The notes: generated by a model from the letters alone, not told the origin. Counted from the first letter of the stretch, positions 8,192-16,992 are shown. The stretch is DNA of 64,000 nt from Tessaracoccus timonensis (GCF_900343145.1 NZ_LT996886.1:620001-684000); one strand, 5' to 3'. Program-made: numbers and translations.

Positions 8192-9171
8192 AGCACACCT
8201 CGTGACCGTCGGACCACCGCCAGCAGCAGAGGTGCGCCCAGGAGTCCGGTGACCACTCCGACAGGCACCTCAGCAGGGCGCAAGACCAGGCGCCCCAGCA
8301 CGTCGGCCAATAACAAGAGCGCCGGCCCGAGTACACAACACATTCCAATGAGAGCACGCGTCGAGCCGCTGGTACACCGTCTTGCCAGATGCGGCGCAGC
8401 CAAACCGATGAAAGCAATCGGACCAGTGAGCGCTGTGGCGGCCGCAGTCAGCAGAGCCGCCGCGGTGAGAGTGAGGGCACGCACGAGTGCGGGATGGTGC
8501 CCCAGTCCGGCGGCTACCTCGTCGCCGAGGGCCACGGCATCCAGGCCACGTCCTAGAGCGAACAGTCCCGTGCCCGCGACGGCGAGAACGGCCACGGGCC
8601 AACCGAGGGAGCCGCCTGCCGCCAGCGATCCTGCAGACCAGAAGCGCAACGCGTCGAAGGCTGCCTGGTGGCGCAGACTCACGGCCTGGGAGTAGGCGAC
8701 GGCGACGGCTGTTATCACGGCTCCGGCGAGCACCAGTCTGGTGGCATCGGGGCCTCGTCCGAAACTGCCCAGCGTCATCACTGCAACCGTGGCCACCACG
8801 GCTCCGGTGAAGGCTCCGCCGATGAGCTGGAGACCAGCCAGTCCGGGGATCGACGACACCGTGACGACCCCAGCTGCTGCGCCACTTGTCAGACCCAGAA
8901 CTCCCGGATCCCCGAGGGGGTTGCGAGTAACTGTCTGGATTGCGGCCCCGGAACTGGCCAGTGCGGCACCGGCCACCAACCCGCACACAGTGCGCGGGAC
9001 ACGTGCTGCCAGTACCTCCCGCACGTAGGGGTCGCCGCCCCCTTGGAGGGCGTCCACCAGGACCGGAAGTCCGATGGCTTTACTACCCAGGGCAAGACTG
9101 AGCAGGCACGTAGCACCGAGCATCACCGCTGCGAGAACGGCGATGACCAGGGAATATCGACGAGTATGCAA
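8188..9171 (-). CDS. FecCD-family ferric-siderophore permease (first)
   Basis: 327 residues, polytopic. RVPRTVCGLVAGAALASSGAA, TRNPLGDPGVLGLTSGAA and FIGLAAPHLARR are the conserved segments of FepD/BtuC-type permeases. The gene begins three bases after the binding-protein stop and overlaps the second permease gene by ATGA, so the group is one transcript. Confidence 0.88.
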   Translation of the reverse strand: MHTRRYSLVIAVLAAVMLGATCLLSLALGSKAIGLPVLVDALQGGGDPYVREVLAARVPRTVCGLVAGAALASSGAAIQTVTRNPLGDPGVLGLTSGAAAGVVTVSSIPGLAGLQLIGGAFTGAVVATVAVMTLGSFGRGPDATRLVLAGAVITAVAVAYSQAVSLRHQAAFDALRFWSAGSLAAGGSLGWPVAVLAVAGTGLFALGRGLDAVALGDEVAAGLGHHPALVRALTLTAAALLTAAATALTGPIAFIGLAAPHLARRCTSGSTRALIGMCCVLGPALLLLADVLGRLVLRPAEVPVGVVTGLLGAPLLLAVVRRSRGVL

Positions 9172-9174
9172 GGG

Positions 9175-10227
9175 TTATTTCGTGACCTTCGCGACGGCCT
9201 GATCGATGAGGTCGGTGAGACGGGGAAGGCACCACGGCACGGTGAGCGGGTTGATCATGCTCATCGCTGTGACGAGCTGCGGGTCAGTCGGGGCCACCAC
9301 GCTGTCACGCTTGATGGCAGGGATGGACGAGTAGAGCCGCTGCGAGGTGGCCTGTTTCTTGGTCGCGGCATCCAGATGAAAGGTGAAGATGAGGTCAGAA
9401 TCCTTGAGCTTATCGGCATTCTCGAGGCTGATGAGCGCCCAATCGGACCCATCGTTGGCCGTGATGGTATCGACAATTGGGTCGACCGTCAGGCCGAGCA
9501 TGCTGATCAAGGCCACACGCTGCTCCGTAGGACGAAAGATGCCCAGCGTTCCCTGGCCTTGGGTGTAGATGTAGCTGAAGGTGATGCCCTTCCACCTTGG
9601 ATGCTGAGCAGCAGTGTCGGCGAGGGTTTTCTTGAGGTCGCTAATGACTTTGTCGCCGTCGCTGGGGCGCCCCAGCGACTTGGCCACCATGCGGATCTCG
9701 CCGTCCCAAGTAGTGGTCCAGGCGGATTTCTCGTAGGCGACAGTCGGGCAGAACGCGGTCAGTTGGTCATACTGTTTCTGGGTGAGCCCTGACCATGGAG
9801 CGAGGATCAGGTCGGGCTCGAGCTCCGCAATGGCCTCGACGTCGAGTTGCTCACCGCCGGCGAATAGAGCCGGAAGGGGCCGTCCCGCCTTCTCGAAGGC
9901 TTCTCGGTTCCAGGGTAGGTATCCATCCTTGTCAGCTCCCCAGGCATAGGTTTCGACGCCAACCGGGTAGACCCCCATACTGATGAGGGCCTCAGTGGCG
10001 CCCTGCCCGATGGTGACAATTCGCTGAGGCTCCTGCTTGATGGTCGTGGATCCCAAGGCGTGGCTCATCGTGACAGGAAAACTGCCCGCCGACGCGTTGC
10101 CGGTGCTCTTGGACCCAGCACTCGGGTCATCACTGCCGCAGCCGACGAGGGCAGCTAGCGAGGAGGCTCCCGCCAGGGCAAGCAGACCGCGGCGAGGCAT
10201 GCGGGGACGCAAAACTGAGAGGTGCAT
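9175..10227 (-). CDS. Ferric-siderophore substrate-binding lipoprotein
   Basis: 350 residues. ATG 10225-10227 has AAAGGA upstream. The signal region MPRRGLLALAGASSLAALVGC has a twin arginine and a lipobox ending in Cys, so export and lipid anchoring are expected. The mature part is a class III binding protein: PQRIVTIGQGATEALISMG and VEAIAELEPDLILAPWSGL are the usual FepB/FhuD blocks. It passes the ferric siderophore to the permeases encoded next. The preceding gene, 54 bases away, encodes the intracellular siderophore reductase. Confidence 0.9.
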   Translation of the reverse strand: MHLSVLRPRMPRRGLLALAGASSLAALVGCGSDDPSAGSKSTGNASAGSFPVTMSHALGSTTIKQEPQRIVTIGQGATEALISMGVYPVGVETYAWGADKDGYLPWNREAFEKAGRPLPALFAGGEQLDVEAIAELEPDLILAPWSGLTQKQYDQLTAFCPTVAYEKSAWTTTWDGEIRMVAKSLGRPSDGDKVISDLKKTLADTAAQHPRWKGITFSYIYTQGQGTLGIFRPTEQRVALISMLGLTVDPIVDTITANDGSDWALISLENADKLKDSDLIFTFHLDAATKKQATSQRLYSSIPAIKRDSVVAPTDPQLVTAMSMINPLTVPWCLPRLTDLIDQAVAKVTK

Positions 10228-10281
10228 TTGTGGTGTTCCTTTGGTGTGTGGTGTGGGCCCGACGCCATCGCGCCGGGGTCA

Positions 10282-11169
10282 TTACGATTCGGCGCGCCCT
10301 CGCCGCCAGTAGCCCATGAAAGCCACCCGGTCGCGGGGACAGCCTCGTTCGCTCACTAACAAGCGGCGCATACGTTTCACGGCCCCTGATTCACCTGCCA
10401 ACCAAGCAAAGTGTTCGCCGTCGGCATCGCCGACGGGTTCATCCCAGAGGGTTCCCGCATCATCGTGAAATTCTTCAGCTGGCACGATCCCAGAGGGTTC
10501 GGGTGGCCAGGTCAGGGCATGAAGTTCACGTTCGAGCAGGCTGCCGGGAGCTTCCCCGTCACGGCACAGGAGTCTGACTTCAACTCCAGGCGGGGCCGTG
10601 AGAGGCCAGGTGTCTTCAGGGGTTGGCATCTCGACCAGGATGGTGCCGACGACATCGGCGCCCAGGGATGCGGCGATGTTGGCTATGGCTGGCGCCGCGG
10701 TTTCGTCGCCAGCCACCAGGATCTGCTTGGCGTTGCCCGGACGCCATGCCAGACCAATAGCGTCTATACCCTCCACCTCGGCACGTGGTACGGCGACGAC
10801 GAGCCGATCACCCACGCTTACGGTTTCGATCCATCGGCTCGCAGGTCCGCTGGCGCTGTGGCGGACCATATCGACGTCGAGCTCAGCCCTGTCTGGACGC
10901 ATGGCTCGGGCTGTGTAGGTCCTCACAGCTGGCTGCTCATGCGCCGGCAAGGACACGAGGGAGGCATACCAATCCGGGCTACGCGGAATACCTGCCAGCG
11001 CGTCATCACGGCATCTCGGCAGCACGAGCTTGATCCGACGATCGAGACAAAGCGGAGCAGCCTTCCGCAGCCCTCGTCCGCTGAGGGTGACCCGACGCAT
11101 CGAAGGGCATAGATCACGCACAGCGTCGACGCGGACGTCAACCGCGGTGTAGGGGGGCTCTGACTTCAT
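10282..11169 (-). CDS. Siderophore-interacting protein (ferric-siderophore reductase)
   Basis: 295 residues from ATG 11167-11169; a GTG three codons earlier is also possible. The FAD-binding domain has the RTYTAR motif (RxYT), and the second half shows GDETAAPAIANIAASL and the C-terminal GYWRRG of ViuB/SIP proteins. Known: these cytoplasmic flavoproteins reduce Fe(III) in imported siderophores to release Fe(II). First gene of the operon, directly behind the iron box, which explains both regulation and role. Confidence 0.88.
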   Translation of the reverse strand: MKSEPPYTAVDVRVDAVRDLCPSMRRVTLSGRGLRKAAPLCLDRRIKLVLPRCRDDALAGIPRSPDWYASLVSLPAHEQPAVRTYTARAMRPDRAELDVDMVRHSASGPASRWIETVSVGDRLVVAVPRAEVEGIDAIGLAWRPGNAKQILVAGDETAAPAIANIAASLGADVVGTILVEMPTPEDTWPLTAPPGVEVRLLCRDGEAPGSLLERELHALTWPPEPSGIVPAEEFHDDAGTLWDEPVGDADGEHFAWLAGESGAVKRMRRLLVSERGCPRDRVAFMGYWRRGRAES

Positions 11170-11188
11170 GGCGCACACCGTAACACAA

Positions 11189-11207
11189 TTAGGTAAGCCT
11201 TACCTAA
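11189..11207. promoter_or_regulatory. DtxR/IdeR iron box (perfect palindrome)
   Basis: TTAGGTAAGCCTTACCTAA is a perfect 19-bp palindrome matching the DtxR/IdeR consensus closely. It sits 20-40 bases upstream of the siderophore-reductase start, where a repressor would block the promoter when iron is plentiful. Confidence 0.93.
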
Positions 11208-11676
11208 CGTAATTCTCTCGCATCTTCGAGGGTTGTGCCGATCAGAGCCTCGCCGGCAAGACAGCCCGGACGAGCACAGGGAAGCATGCCAGTCGTTGAG
11301 CCCAACAACAAGGGCGAAACCTGTTGTGGCGCCAGCCGGGCGAATCCCCGCCCTGGCGGGGGAACGCCTGAGCGGGCATCGAGAGTACTCGTCCGGCTTC
11401 AGGAGCACATCCGAGGACGTACTCCCAAGCCACGTGGGCCTTCGCACCCGTCGAAACCGGAGGCTGCTTCCCAGCGCCGCCGCCCGTTGACGACATCCCC
11501 GAGTTCTCCCCCGTTGCGGGATTGGCTGCCTGGGTCTACGAACCTCTTCCCGCCACAGGTGCGGAGCAATTGCCAGCGACGCGAACCGATGTGACCCTCA
11601 AAACCGCTGAGCGCATGGTTAATTGTCGAGGTATAGCATTACGGAAACTCGAGTCATATCTGACCCCGCTTGGCTG
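11208..11676. other. Intergenic region without recognised gene
   Basis: About 470 bases between the iron box and the SulP relic. Only a short GC hairpin at 11346-11361 (CCCCGCC-CT-GGCGGGG) stands out. No coding sequence with a recognisable product was seen on either strand. Confidence 0.5.
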
Positions 11677-11914
11677 TCGGAAACGAGGGCGTCTCGAGCG
11701 CGGAGGCACCCGGGTCTTGCTCTCCGCCACCAAGCCTGAGCACGTTCCGGTGTTGCGCGAACTCGGCGTCTTCGATCAGCTCGCGCACGAGAACCATGCT
11801 TTCGACTCCACCCCCGCCGCCATCGCCCACGCTCGGCTGCACGTCGCACGCATTCAGCACGAAGAATCCGACGGCGCACCCGCTGCGTCTCGGGGCGATC
11901 AGCACGGTGAGTAG
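11677..11914 (+). pseudogene. SulP STAS-domain C-terminal relic (right copy of direct repeat)
   Basis: From ERGGTRVLLSATKPEHVPVL to the stop, the reading matches the last about 75 residues of the SulP protein at 4163-5884 with few changes (ending GDQHGE against GQHGE). No start codon or upstream transporter domain precedes it. It is the right-hand copy of the repeat that brackets the siderophore operon. Confidence 0.88.
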
Positions 11915-12053
11915 CGCTGTCAGGGATTAACCTGCTTCGGCGCCCGGTGCATCGGCCTCTCCCGCGGCCGGCGACGGGGAGTCGTCGGAACCTCCAAATA
12001 TGTCGACGGCGTCACCACATCGGAAGAATATGTCGAAATTTGACGCTTTTATC

Positions 12054-12070
12054 GACACGTTAGCCGTGTC
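12054..12070. promoter_or_regulatory. Inverted repeat in the fic promoter region
   Basis: GACACG-TTAGC-CGTGTC, a 6-bp perfect inverted repeat just downstream of a possible -35 TTGACG (about 12039-12044) and 18 bases before the fic ATG. Plausibly an autoregulatory operator; the role is inference. Confidence 0.4.
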
Positions 12071-12087
12071 AAGGTTAGGCTGCCACC

Positions 12088-13182
12088 ATGTCACCGAACC
12101 CGAACTTGCCCTACCAAGACCTTCCTCCATTACCTCCGCCCGGCACCACAGAAACCCCAGCAGTGCTGAAGGAAACCATTTCGGCAAGTCGAGCTTTGGC
12201 GCGCTTGGATGGCGCTTACAAACGTCTTCCCGATCCAACAATGCTTATCAACCTGATCCCTTTGATGGAGGCTCAGGCTTCCAGCGAGATCGAGAACATC
12301 GTTACTACCAACGATGAGCTATTCAAAGCAGCCAACGGCGCACTATCTAGCCCCACGCCTCAAGTCAAGGAAGCCCTTCGCTATCGAGAAGCACTCCGCA
12401 CTGGGTACGAATCGCTAGGCTCTCGCCCTATCACTCACCAGACTGCCATTGATGTCTGCTCTCAGCTGCAAGCCAGCCCCGCGATCATTCGAAACCAACC
12501 GGGCACCTACATCGGAAATCCGACGACCGGACAACGCATCTACACCCCTCCTGTGGGTAAAGACGTCATTCTGGACCATCTGTCGTCATGGGAGCGTTTC
12601 CTCCACGGTAACCACGGGCTCGACCCGCTCGTCGTCATGGCGCTAGCCCACTATCAGTTCGAGGCCATCCACCCCTTCTTCGATGGCAACGGCCGCACGG
12701 GGCGCATCATCAACATGCTGATCCTGATCGAGAAAGGATTGTTACAGCTCCCCATTCTCTACCTCTCCGGCCACATCGTCCGACACAAGGACACCTACTA
12801 CGAGCGGCTCAACGCAGTCACTCAAGAGGGGGAATGGGAGCCATGGATCTTATTCATGCTCTCCGGCGTCGAGTCCACAGCACGGTGGACACTAGACCTC
12901 GTAGAAGAGACTGACCAGATGCGCGTCAGCATGGAGCATCAGATCCGCGAACACAATCCCAAGTTACCTGCCGCTTCACTTGCCCGGATGCTGTTCAGCC
13001 AGCCTTATCTCCGGATCGAAAATGTCGTAGACGCAGGCTTGGCCAAACGCCAGACTGCGGCGCACTGGCTCAGCGATCTCGCCGAGTCTGGACTAGTCAT
13101 CAAGGAACGTGTTGGCCGCAACGTCATTTTCATCAACAATCGCTTGCTGCAGACGCTCTTCCAGACTCCACTACCCGAGTAA
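12088..13182 (+). CDS. fic: Fic-family AMP transferase (class II, self-inhibited)
   Basis: 364 residues. A Fic_N-type N-terminal region contains SSEIEN at residues 65-70, which fits the inhibitory helix motif (S/T)xxxE(G/N) of class II Fic proteins. The catalytic loop HPFFDGNGRTGR is at 195-206 with all key residues, so AMPylation of a protein hydroxyl is expected. A C-terminal winged-helix part (AHWLSDLAESGLVIKERVGRN) suggests DNA binding. Base composition is lower in GC than the neighbours, which hints at transfer. The gene stands alone, followed at 13194 by one of the ychF-end-like repeats. Confidence 0.9.
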   Translation: MSPNPNLPYQDLPPLPPPGTTETPAVLKETISASRALARLDGAYKRLPDPTMLINLIPLMEAQASSEIENIVTTNDELFKAANGALSSPTPQVKEALRYREALRTGYESLGSRPITHQTAIDVCSQLQASPAIIRNQPGTYIGNPTTGQRIYTPPVGKDVILDHLSSWERFLHGNHGLDPLVVMALAHYQFEAIHPFFDGNGRTGRIINMLILIEKGLLQLPILYLSGHIVRHKDTYYERLNAVTQEGEWEPWILFMLSGVESTARWTLDLVEETDQMRVSMEHQIREHNPKLPAASLARMLFSQPYLRIENVVDAGLAKRQTAAHWLSDLAESGLVIKERVGRNVIFINNRLLQTLFQTPLPE

Positions 13183-13193
13183 CGGCCTGCACC

Positions 13194-13215
13194 ACATTGA
13201 ATCTAAACCTGACCA
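13194..13215 (-). repeat. ychF-3'-end-like repeat, degenerate
   Basis: Minus strand GTGGTCAGGTTTAGATTCAATG, preceded by TGCCGGAAC. It matches the repeat that ends ychF and bounds the later cassettes, with three extra bases. It lies between fic and the hepT stop. Confidence 0.5.
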
Positions 13216-13280
13216 CGTTCCGGCACGGTCATCTGTCACTCGTCGATGTGCAGCAACGCTGAGCAAGCCTTTCACCTCAG

Positions 13281-13619
13281 TCAGTCCTCGAGCAGCACCG
13301 CCGACCGGGCAGCGAGAGGCGACAGCCGCGCATCCACCACGGCCCACACGATCTCGTGATCCACAGCGCCATATTCATGGGCAATGATGTTGCGCATTCC
13401 AATGATTCGATGGAGGTCCGGCACGTCGGCAGCAGTCTGGGCATCTGTGCGGCGCAGACGGTTCAAGGCTTCACCGAGAATCTCCAACTGCCGCTCTACC
13501 GCCGACTGCACGAGAAGGTTGACCTGAAATTCGTGGACGTCAATCCCCTCGACGAAGGACATGGCAGCAAGGCATGCCTGATGGGCGTCCCACAAGTGGG
13601 CCTTAGACATCGGCAGCAT
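13281..13619 (-). CDS. hepT: HepT-like HEPN RNase toxin
   Basis: 112 residues as read (MLPMSKAHLW; an alternative start is three codons in). The C-terminal half has GMRNIIAHEYG, the RX4HXY active-site motif of HepT (DUF86) toxins. The start overlaps the mntA stop by 17 bases. Known: MntA silences HepT by adding AMP groups to its active-site tyrosine. The pair looks intact and functional. Confidence 0.85.
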   Translation of the reverse strand: MLPMSKAHLWDAHQACLAAMSFVEGIDVHEFQVNLLVQSAVERQLEILGEALNRLRRTDAQTAADVPDLHRIIGMRNIIAHEYGAVDHEIVWAVVDARLSPLAARSAVLLED

Positions 13620-13911
13620 AGATAGTCTCCGCGTGGCTGAGTGCTGACTCGCGGAAGTAGGGGTTCCTGATGGCTCGTTTCACGACGAGATCGACATCGC
13701 GTTGAACGATCTCCTGGAGATCGTCACGAAGCGCACAGAAGTCTTCGAACGGATCGGGGCGACCCGGAAGGAAGTCCACCAAGAAGTCGACGTCACTGTC
13801 CGCGTCGAAGCCACCCGCAACTGCAGAGCCGAACACAGCCAGCTCTGCCACACCATGGCGCTGCGCGATGCGGGTGATGGCGTCGCGATCAAAGCTCACA
13901 GCGATAGTCAT
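13603..13911 (-). CDS. mntA: MntA-like minimal nucleotidyltransferase antitoxin
   Basis: 102 residues from ATG 13909-13911 (MTIAVSFDRDAITRIAQRHG). The motif GSAVAGGFDADSDVDF is the GSX10DXD nucleotidyltransferase signature. It overlaps hepT and is the AMP-adding antidote of that toxin. The C-terminus RESALSHAETIYAADV recurs in altered form in the relics near 16870 and 27240. Confidence 0.85.
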   Translation of the reverse strand: MTIAVSFDRDAITRIAQRHGVAELAVFGSAVAGGFDADSDVDFLVDFLPGRPDPFEDFCALRDDLQEIVQRDVDLVVKRAIRNPYFRESALSHAETIYAADV

Positions 13912-14182
13912 GTGCCCAGTATCCCACCACGGTCGAGACTGAGGAGAGCGCTCGCGATCCATCCTCTCGCCAAGTTGCGCCTAGGAATAGGGCAGCAAGC
14001 GGCACGCCGGTAGCTACGGAATGCCTTTCTAAGACGACAGCCGATTCCGTGCGATTCGGATCTGCTCCGAGCCTCGTAGCCAAGTATCTTGTCAGACCGA
14101 CGACCGCATCGTCGTCCCCCCCGGCTGGTCCACTCTATTTGGAGGTGTGCCCGGGTGTGTTGCGCAGGCAGCCGGGCCATCC

Positions 14183-14313
14183 GTGCACACTGGATTTCGG
14201 GGCCTCGAAGTTGGTGTGCATAATTCCGCCTAAAGTTCACCCCTTGCCCTCATTCGCGACCAATTCGCCTAAGCATGCACACAAAGTTCGGAGCGCGGAA
14301 ACTTGGTGTGCAT
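14183..14313. repeat. Two 39-bp palindromic units spaced by 92 bp
   Basis: Units at 14183-14221 and 14275-14313. Each begins (G/A)TGCACAC and ends TTGGTGTGCAT, so each can form an 8-bp stem, and the centres share TTCGG. Apart from these the region 13990-14396 holds no recognisable gene. Could be paired operators or a small repetitive hairpin element. Confidence 0.6.
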
Positions 14314-14396
14314 TCCTCCCGCGCCACCGCGCCGGGTAGAGGGCCCTGATGGCGTCGTGCGACGCAGTTTTGCAGGAACGGGTGCGTCCTGTGCTT

Positions 14397-14735
14397 CTAT
14401 TCCCGGACCCACACCGCAAGTTCGTTGCCTCCCGGTTCGCGAAAATGCAGCCGGCGGCCGCCGGGAAACGAGAACGGTTCGACCGTGATGGTGCCTCCGG
14501 CGGCTTCGATGGCTGCGCGCGCGGCGGAGAGATCGTCGACCTCGATGACAGTGAGGGGGCTAGCGGGCTTTTCCGAGGGGTCGCCCTGAAACCCGAGGGT
14601 CTGGCCATTCTCAAGGTGGACGTCCTCGTACCGCGGGCCGTAGCTGTCGCTCCCAAGCCCGAAGGCTGTGTCGAAGAAGGCCGCCGAGGCAGCCGGGTCG
14701 TTCGAGGGAAACTCCACCATCGTCAGTCGCACCAT
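14397..14735 (-). CDS. VOC-family (glyoxalase/bleomycin-resistance fold) protein
   Basis: 112 residues from ATG 14733-14735 (MVRLTMVEFPSNDPAASAAF). A single VOC unit: DTAFGLGSDSYGP, VDDLSAARAAIEAAGGTI and the closing FREPGGNELAVWV. Such proteins are metal enzymes or binders; the substrate cannot be told from sequence. No obvious partner. Confidence 0.78.
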   Translation of the reverse strand: MVRLTMVEFPSNDPAASAAFFDTAFGLGSDSYGPRYEDVHLENGQTLGFQGDPSEKPASPLTVIEVDDLSAARAAIEAAGGTITVEPFSFPGGRRLHFREPGGNELAVWVRE

Positions 14736-14880
14736 GGGGCAATTGTAGTGCCGGTGGCGGGAGATTGGTGCCCTACCCGCCCACCTCGCGGACACCTCGG
14801 CGACATGTCCGAGCCGGGGTCTACGCCAGCGCAACATCTTTTCCGCCAACCCGATGCACAGAATCTCAGGAGTACACGCA

Positions 14881-15222
14881 GTGAACCCCGTCGATCAGCC
14901 CCATCTCGTCAAGACCGAAGCGATCACGGTCGCCGGTGAAACTCCGCGCGAAAGGGGGCTGGCGCGAGCATCACAGGTGGCGCCTCGGGTGCGGGCAGCG
15001 GTCCGGGCCTACGAAGGGATGTTTGAGCGTTATGGGCTGAGCGATATGGCGAAGAAGAAAGCGGCGCGCGCCTCGCTCGATGCCCTGCGCGACTGGGATC
15101 CGGCCCAATTCGAGGAGGTCAGTGGCATCGCCATGGGAGCCGGCCTGCACCCCCCAATGATGGGGCCATGCCCTGACCGTTTCACCACACTCTTTGCCAC
15201 AACAGCGAGTGCTCAGGGCTGA
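14881..15222 (+). pseudogene. Truncated C45-family (acyl-CoA:6-APA acyltransferase-like) peptidase
   Basis: Starts at GTG 14881 behind AGGAG. The N-terminus (ITVAGETPRERGLARASQ, then DWDPAQFEEVSGIAMGAGL) matches the start of C45 N-terminal-nucleophile hydrolases. The frame ends after about 113 residues, before the autocatalytic cysteine, whereas relatives run over 300. The final residues (CPDRFTTLFATTASAQG) are foreign. Its 3' end overlaps the convergent GNAT gene by 10 bases, which may mark the deletion junction. Confidence 0.6.
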
Positions 15223-15878
15223 GTGCGGGAGAGTTCCCAGCGTCGCATCGGCACACCATGAAACTCGGACAACTCTACTGGCCGAAAGCCAATCTTGCGG
15301 TGGAGGCAAATCGCCGACCTCCGAGTCTCTTCAAACTCATTCACGATGAGATCGACCGAGGTCGCCGCCCAGATCTGTTCGACGAGCAAGCGGAGTGCTT
15401 TGGCGCCCCAGCCCTGGCGTCGCCGTTCGGGGATGATGTTAATGCCGATCTCCGCGTCGCCTTCACTCGAGATTTCGTAATGCACGTGTCCGATGTACTC
15501 ATCGGCGACGATGTCGCGCAGGTAGAAATAGTCAGCTTGGGCAGGATCTCGCTGATAGACCGCAAGGAATTCGTCCCACTGCGACTCCGGCCAGTCGATG
15601 CAGCCAGTCTCGTTGTCGTAGCCGGGATGTTGAAGCTTCCAACCTGCGTTGTACGCCATCATGTCGGGATCACGAAGCCAGCTTTGGCGAACACCCAGTT
15701 CAGCACGAGCTGGACGATGCAGCTCAAGGCAAGAATCGCGGGCGGCGTCCACGTGGGCATTGTATTCCTCCCTCGAAGTGAGTGCTGTTCGGAGCTCGCC
15801 CACGCTCAAACGTTGAAGACAATCTGCGCAGTCCAGCCAGAAGCTCCGCAACAGTGATTGCAGTGATGACCACGTCAT
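15213..15878 (-). CDS. GNAT-family N-acetyltransferase
   Basis: 221 residues as read; the start is uncertain. The catalytic half has EIGINIIPERRRQGWGAKALRLL, the acetyl-CoA pyrophosphate loop (R-x-x-G-x-G/A), and the closing HRKIGFRPVE. The N-terminal third is an unusual extension (WLRDPDMMAYNAGW, GCIDWPESQWDEFL). Substrate unknown. Confidence 0.78.
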   Translation of the reverse strand: MTWSSLQSLLRSFWLDCADCLQRLSVGELRTALTSREEYNAHVDAARDSCLELHRPARAELGVRQSWLRDPDMMAYNAGWKLQHPGYDNETGCIDWPESQWDEFLAVYQRDPAQADYFYLRDIVADEYIGHVHYEISSEGDAEIGINIIPERRRQGWGAKALRLLVEQIWAATSVDLIVNEFEETRRSAICLHRKIGFRPVELSEFHGVPMRRWELSRTQP

Positions 15879-16110
15879 CGGTCACCGATTCACTCGTCTT
15901 CGTCGGTCAGTGCACTTGCGAGCATATAGGACTCGAGCACGTCCTCGTTACGAGGTTGGCAGTCAGCTCACGGTCGGTTTCCCCCACCCTCGGATCGCGT
16001 TTGACACGCGTTCTGATCACCTGAACAAGCATGTCAGGCGCGCCATGACTCACGCAGTGAAGAACTGATCGAGCACGAGCCTGCTGCAGCTTCCCACTCC
16101 CCAGGCGTCA

Positions 16111-16133
16111 CATGTCAAACCGGAACTCCGTCG
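16111..16133 (-). repeat. ychF-3'-end-like repeat, degenerate
   Basis: Plus-strand reading CATGTCAAACCGGAACTCCG; the minus strand gives GGAGTTCCGGTTTGACATG, close to the ychF end (GGAGTTCCGGTTCAACGTC). Confidence 0.6.
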
Positions 16134-16196
16134 AATTTAGGTTCGATGCGTAGCTTCGGTCCCGCATGACGAGCAGCTGCAGACGCGGTGCGCTAC

Positions 16197-16592
16197 TCAC
16201 TCGATAACGATCTCAACCTCGAATCCTTCGCTGTTTTCGAGGAAGAGCGCGGTGTGCTCAGGCCCGCCAGCGTGTGGGTACTTGTCGGCAAACAACTCAG
16301 TCCATCCGTGGCTTGAGCACTGCCGTTGAAGTGCATCGAGAAGTGTTCGATCTTTCGCTCGGAGGGCAAGGTGATTCAGCCCAGCTCGCATGCGGTCGTG
16401 TGGGCCCGTGATAGCAGGCGACTCTTCCAGCACCACGTATGTTCCGCTGGGGTGAGTCCACGTCCTTCCTTGTGGCCAATCTGGATCGTGCTGGGCCTGC
16501 CATCCCAGTAGGGGGAGGAGCCAATCGAAGGAAGCTGCCGACGCGTGCAGGTCGGTGGTCCACAACTCTATGTGGTGCACGGGGTTGGTCAT
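16197..16592 (-). CDS. VOC-family protein (copy in left 1-kb repeat)
   Basis: 131 residues, MTNPVHHIELWTTDLHASAA at the start and GGPEHTALFLENSEGFEVEI near the end, a single glyoxalase-fold unit with candidate metal ligands in HHIEL and HTALF. An identical protein is encoded at 26558-26953. Function unknown. Related VOC proteins are common passengers on accessory segments. Confidence 0.85.
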   Translation of the reverse strand: MTNPVHHIELWTTDLHASAASFDWLLPLLGWQAQHDPDWPQGRTWTHPSGTYVVLEESPAITGPHDRMRAGLNHLALRAKDRTLLDALQRQCSSHGWTELFADKYPHAGGPEHTALFLENSEGFEVEIVIE

Positions 16593-16734
16593 ATGTGGAG
16601 TCTAGGCCAGGTTGTCGAAGGCTCTCGGTTCTTACCTGGGCTCCGTCCAGCTGCTTCCCTCCACTGCTTGTTCACGCTTGATCTATCACGCTCAACGGTT
16701 TCGTCGCTCGGTCGAGCTCCGGCACGGAGAACCA

Positions 16735-16965
16735 TCAGCGCCCGCTGGCGTGCGTGCTGTTGATTCGCTCGCGGGCCAGCCGGCGACTGAGCACGTCGAT
16801 CCCCTCGACGAAGGACACGGCAGCCAAGCATGCCTGATGGGCACCCCACAAGTGGGCCTTAGACGTCGGCAACATAGACAGTCTCTGCCTGGCTGAACAC
16901 CGACTCGCGGAAGTCGGCCTCGTACACTGGGATGGGAAGTCCGACCGCGACCCTCGCTCATCATG
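16735..16965 (-). pseudogene. HepT N-terminal relic joined to an MntA or Phd-like fragment
   Basis: The frame from ATG 16873-16875 reads MLPTSKAHLWGAHQACLAA and then loses homology to HepT after FVEGIDV. Just upstream, 16867-16945 reads FRESVFSQAETVYVADV, the C-terminus of an MntA. Before that, behind AAAGGAGG, is MSEV-AVGLPIPVYEA (one-base shift), which resembles a Phd/YefM antitoxin start. It looks like a chimera of two toxin-antitoxin cassettes. Confidence 0.5.
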
Positions 16966-16992
16966 GCGCCTCCTTTGAGCTACTGCAACAAA

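Larger units (their letters stand above)
15887..16896. repeat. 1-kb direct repeat, left copy
   Basis: Nearly base-identical to 26248-27257 in the same orientation (offset 10361), with only a few differences near the ends. It contains a VOC gene, a ychF-end-like repeat and a HepT relic. Together the two copies enclose the toxin-antitoxin, OLD-nuclease and type III R-M block. Confidence 0.95.

Noticed and set aside
11340-11365. Short GC palindrome resembling a type I-E CRISPR repeat core
   Set aside because: Only one copy, no regular spacers and no cas genes in the window.
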